Of a stretch of DNA of 56,169 nt, positions 53,666 to 56,169 are shown piece by piece. The DNA is taken from IMG/VR virus record IMGVR_UViG_3300048548_000892, positions 1-56,169 of that record. One strand, written 5' to 3'. The translations under genes and the position numbers were made by a program. Origin of the DNA: a virus. The notes under the pieces are model-generated. The model had not been told where the DNA came from, did not search any database, and worked only from the letters and a program-made list of their open reading frames with translations. Each line of letters opens with the position of its first letter. The first letter of the stretch is position 1.

Positions 53666-53955
53666 TGTGTCCAGCATGTTACATTAACGGACTTCTGTTG
53701 CTTATATTTGGAGCAACAGGGGCGCAATTAGCCAGCAACCCTTGGATTATTGCACTCAGTACAGTGCTTACTATTGGCGGCTTTTGGTGGATGTGGCGAG
53801 CATACAAACGCAGCAAAGGCAAAGGCGGACTAAAAAAGAATCTTAAGATTACGGCTTTGGTTTTATTTGCATTTGCGGCAGGCTATGTTACGGCAGCATA
53901 TCAAACACATGAGTATTGGCAAGAAGCATATGGTGCTGAGGATCATTTAGAATGA
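53665..53955 (+). CDS. membrane protein with N-terminal CPAC motif
   Basis: 96 residues beginning MCPACYINGLLLLIFGATG. A CxxC precedes the first span; two more hydrophobic stretches follow (WIIALSTVLTIGGFWWMWRA, ITALVLFAFAAGYVTAA). Could be a metal- or thiol-handling membrane protein; MerT-like membrane proteins are a distant thought. Immediately follows the pseudoazurin gene (TAATG), so a shared role is likely. Confidence 0.6.
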   Translation: MCPACYINGLLLLIFGATGAQLASNPWIIALSTVLTIGGFWWMWRAYKRSKGKGGLKKNLKITALVLFAFAAGYVTAAYQTHEYWQEAYGAEDHLE

Positions 53956-53965
53956 GCAAGCCGAA

Positions 53966-54367
53966 ATGAAAAGTTTAGTTGATAAAATACCAGAGTTTTG
54001 TATGAGCCATTGGTTACTTCGTATTCCATTGGCCATCGTATTCCTTCAACAGGGCCTTGATAAATGGCCCGTTGATGCTGGAACAGCAGAGTCCTTTGCA
54101 CTACCACTAATTGTTTGGGTCTTTGTTGTTTATGGTGAAATTGGTTCAGGAGTCGGATTACTCGTTGGCGGAGTACTTGCCAATTGGTTTAAAGAATTGG
54201 GCGATCTAACTACGCGGTTTAGTGGTATTACAATCTGTAGTATTATGACAGGCGTTATTTGGATCGGCGAACCTGAAAGCTTTATGGATGTAATTCTATA
54301 TGATAACTTTCATGTTTTATTATGGGTAGGTGGAATGTTTTTTGCACTAAGAGGTAATAGAACGTAA
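53966..54367 (+). CDS. DoxX-like membrane protein
   Basis: 133 residues with four hydrophobic spans. WLLRIPLAIVFLQQGLDKWP is the usual DoxX first helix; GEIGSGVGLLVGG and NFHVLLWVGGMFFAL are later ones. DoxX proteins are linked to quinone or thiol redox in membranes. With the pseudoazurin and CPAC protein, it suggests redox support of the host during infection. Confidence 0.7.
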   Translation: MKSLVDKIPEFCMSHWLLRIPLAIVFLQQGLDKWPVDAGTAESFALPLIVWVFVVYGEIGSGVGLLVGGVLANWFKELGDLTTRFSGITICSIMTGVIWIGEPESFMDVILYDNFHVLLWVGGMFFALRGNRT

Positions 54368-54561
54368 TGGTAAAACCTAATACCAGTTTCAACTTAGATG
54401 TTGATGATATAAATATGATTGATGAAGCGTTGATTGTATTACAACATCAGCGTACCGGCGTTGTAGGATTTGAAATAGAAGCTATTACAAATCTTAGAGC
54501 CAAAATTTTTCATCAAAAGAATTGGTATAAACCAAAGGACCGCTTCGCAGGAGGCGGATAA
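54367..54561 (+). CDS. hypothetical protein, 64 aa
   Basis: 64 residues, helical (DVDDINMIDEALIVLQHQRT), with a basic Gly-ending tail. Coupled by TAATGG to the DoxX-like gene. No family recognised. Confidence 0.5.
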   Translation: MVKPNTSFNLDVDDINMIDEALIVLQHQRTGVVGFEIEAITNLRAKIFHQKNWYKPKDRFAGGG

Positions 54562-54583
54562 CACAACACACAGGAGAACAAAA

Positions 54584-54793
54584 ATGTTTAACGACTTTAC
54601 AACTAACTACTTTATCGACCATATTCAATCTACAAAGAAAACAATGGTTGATACATTGGTAAAAGACGAAAAATTGTCTGCGCCACTACATGCTTTTATT
54701 GAAGCGCAAACATCTTTTACTAAAGTGGCAATGAAATCTATGACTGATTTTATGAATGCATCTGGTGAAACCGCAGCAAAGGTAATGAAATAA
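54584..54793 (+). CDS. phasin-like helical protein 1
   Basis: 69 residues, amphipathic helices (NYFIDHIQSTKKTMVDTLVK, SFTKVAMKSMTDFMNASGET). The composition and pattern resemble phasin domains that coat polyhydroxyalkanoate granules. Start after AGGAGAACAAAA; stop overlaps the next start (TAATG). Family by resemblance only. Confidence 0.55.
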   Translation: MFNDFTTNYFIDHIQSTKKTMVDTLVKDEKLSAPLHAFIEAQTSFTKVAMKSMTDFMNASGETAAKVMK

Positions 54794-55011
54794 TGAGTAA
54801 AAACCCTTTTGAAATTCGTGCAGATATGTTGCAGATGGCTAAAGAGTATATGGATCAAATCCATGAAACTAACCATATCTATGCAGCCAAAATGATGGAA
54901 TTAGGTCAAATTCAATTTGAAGAATATCAAAAGATGACTGAACTATATTCAGTCGAGGAGCTCACGAAAAAAGCTACAGAAATGTATTCGTTTGTTTCAA
55001 ATAAAGATTAA
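54793..55011 (+). CDS. phasin-like helical protein 2
   Basis: 72 residues. NPFEIRADMLQMAKEYMDQI is the start typical of short phasin-like proteins in proteobacteria, followed by QIQFEEYQKMTELYSVEELT. With its neighbour it may form a helical pair on PHA granules or membranes. Followed by a strong terminator. Confidence 0.6.
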   Translation: MSKNPFEIRADMLQMAKEYMDQIHETNHIYAAKMMELGQIQFEEYQKMTELYSVEELTKKATEMYSFVSNKD

Positions 55012-55015
55012 GGAA

Positions 55016-55042
55016 AAGGGGATCTTCGGGTCCCCTTTTTTT
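55016..55042 (+). terminator. intrinsic terminator with UUCG loop, possibly bidirectional
   Basis: AAGGGGATC, TTCG, GGTCCCCTT: nine pairs (one G-U) with a UUCG tetraloop at 55016-55037, then a T-run to 55042. Ends the plus-strand operon. The A-rich left flank gives only a weak U-run for the minus-strand gene. Confidence 0.92.
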
Positions 55043-55044
55043 AA

Positions 55045-56169
55045 TTAATCATACACGGTACCAGGATACGGACCTGATGCGTAAGTGTTCATATTTTTAT
55101 CCATATGACCACCGATAATGGTAGGAGCTTCAACAAATGCATCACCGCCTTTTTGTGTTATAACTGGTGAAACAGTTTGATCCCCACCTTTAATAATAAC
55201 AGTGTTACCATTTTGAAGAGCTAGATCCGCAATCGCGTCTAAAGCATTAGTTTCAAACCCTGGCGCAACATTCACAATTCTTCTTGCTTGAGCGCTGCTC
55301 AACCTTGCATTTGGATAAACCCTACCCGATCCTACTCCCATTCCAGATATAGCTGCGGCTGGCACGTCAAATAGACCTAGGCCGCCAGTACCCGGAGGTC
55401 CATAGTTTGCAGATGTAGTAGTTTGCCCACCACCTCCATATTTTGCTGCAGCTTCTGCCATCAGTTGTGAAGTGCCAAGAGCATCATTAATTTGAGATTG
55501 AACTTTGTTAATTTCACTTTGTGGCGGTGTTTCACCCAATGCCCATTCCACAATTTTAAGGCCAAGATAATCTCCAGCAAGACCGCCAAGAATTGCGCCA
55601 GCAATTCCACCTGCAGGAACTGTAAGCCACGCAAGTGGTCCGCCGAGCAGTCCAGCAGCGCCGCCAGCTAAACCGCCACCACCAGCACCAATAAAGCCGC
55701 CAAGCCATGTTCCTAATAGTTTTGTTCTCTGTGATTCTTCAGTCTGTTCCAACGCGCTTAAAATCATAATTAAGTCAACTACTTTAAATGCTACGTTTAC
55801 TCTATTCAAATAATCAAAGATTTTCATTAAAACATTACGCCATTTTGCAGGAATTTTATCATTGTAATCTTGCAACAATTTTTGTAGGTCGCTTTTTGTG
55901 GCTCTTCTATTAGTATTTGCAGGAGCTGCTTTTACAGCAGCAGTTGGTTTAAACGTGGTAGCGCCTTGGGGTTTTCCGATCTGCGTAGGACTATTATTAA
56001 AACCAGTCAATGGCTTGTCTATTGAAGGCACAATAGGTTTATTTTGATTAGCAGTTTGAAACCCTGCTACAGACATTCTGTCAGGCAAATACCCCGGGCC
56101 TTCTGGTGTAAATGTTGACAATTCTGGGGTAAACTGAGATACCATATTGGCTCTTCTGAATCTTTCGGT
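55045..56169 (-). CDS. probable structural protein, 5' possibly beyond window
   Basis: At least 366 residues from ATG 56145, but the frame is open to the window edge (reading TERFRRAN before that Met), so the true start may lie outside and the gene is treated as partial. Regions: Pro/Thr-rich N-terminus, helical middle (KLLQDYNDKIPAKWRNVLMK), a Gly/Ala zipper of about 50 residues (GGFIGAGGGGLAGGAAG and on), and a beta-rich C-terminus. The zipper suggests membrane insertion; a tail or injection protein is possible. Confidence 0.5.
   Translation of the reverse strand, partial: TERFRRANMVSQFTPELSTFTPEGPGYLPDRMSVAGFQTANQNKPIVPSIDKPLTGFNNSPTQIGKPQGATTFKPTAAVKAAPANTNRRATKSDLQKLLQDYNDKIPAKWRNVLMKIFDYLNRVNVAFKVVDLIMILSALEQTEESQRTKLLGTWLGGFIGAGGGGLAGGAAGLLGGPLAWLTVPAGGIAGAILGGLAGDYLGLKIVEWALGETPPQSEINKVQSQINDALGTSQLMAEAAAKYGGGGQTTTSANYGPPGTGGLGLFDVPAAAISGMGVGSGRVYPNARLSSAQARRIVNVAPGFETNALDAIADLALQNGNTVIIKGGDQTVSPVITQKGGDAFVEAPTIIGGHMDKNMNTYASGPYPGTVYD

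Noticed and set aside
30-56169. CRISPR arrays or insertion sequences.
   Set aside because: I saw no regularly spaced repeats with spacers, and no transposase-like protein or flanking inverted repeats.

Overview
The window is part of the genome of a T4-like myovirus that infects a Gram-negative bacterium, probably a marine alphaproteobacterium. The T4 core replication block is recognisable and in the usual order: sliding clamp gp45, clamp loader gp44 and gp62, and translational repressor RegA. A close dCMP hydroxymethylase (gp42) homologue, a DexA-type exonuclease, dCMP deaminase, dUTPase and a dNMP kinase are also present. T4-type late promoters (TATAAATA) precede several blocks. DNA is AT-rich, genes are densely packed, and start/stop overlaps (ATGA, TAATG, TTGA) are common. 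The host guess rests on phasin-like proteins, a DUF1289 protein, a pseudoazurin, and early promoters built around GANTC, the CcrM methylation site of Alphaproteobacteria.

Layout. 0-8 kb: small early genes (two HExxH proteins, a SWIM-type zinc protein), tRNA-Arg and tRNA-Leu, then surface-sugar genes (GT25-like transferase, lipoprotein CHAP-like hydrolase, sugar epimerase, a 2OG oxygenase, FkbM methyltransferase). 7.8-14.1 kb (minus): a late operon of membrane and exported proteins, including a class 3 lipase and five consecutive genes with signal peptides. 14.2-18.0 kb: a glycosyltransferase-like gene, a 2OG oxygenase, an acyl carrier protein, a thermonuclease and small early genes. 18.0-18.5 kb: a 500-base non-coding segment with tRNA-Pro flanked by two strongly folded putative RNAs.

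18.5-31.6 kb: an EF-hand membrane protein, a DUF1289 protein, and a tandemly duplicated pair of small and large probable structural genes. These are followed by a translationally coupled operon of five radical SAM proteins with twitch-type cysteine clusters, two glycosyltransferases and a methyltransferase-like protein. 31.6-36.5 kb: five 2OG-Fe(II) oxygenase-like genes, a short fatty-acid desaturase-like protein and a QueC-like PP-loop enzyme. 36.6-39.1 kb: small early genes and a GIY-YIG nuclease.

39.1-47.8 kb: a nucleotide and DNA-modification region with dNMP kinase, dCMP hydroxymethylase, dCMP deaminase, an adenine methyltransferase-like protein, a nucleotidyltransferase-kinase fusion, a HAD phosphatase, two glycosyltransferases, a cytosine-C5 methyltransferase and the exonuclease. 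It suggests hydroxymethylcytosine DNA carrying a sugar. 47.8-51.3 kb: gp45, gp44, gp62, regA, dut. 51.3-55.0 kb: Hsp20, pseudoazurin, DoxX-like and phasin-like accessory genes, closed by a strong terminator. The last gene, on the minus strand, runs off the window.

The two signals I would pursue first are the GANTC-centred early promoters, which suggest use of the host GcrA/CcrM cell-cycle circuit, and the combination of gp42 with a sugar-activating fusion enzyme and glycosyltransferases, which suggests an uncharacterised DNA glycosylation pathway. The radical SAM operon and the paired structured RNAs are next.
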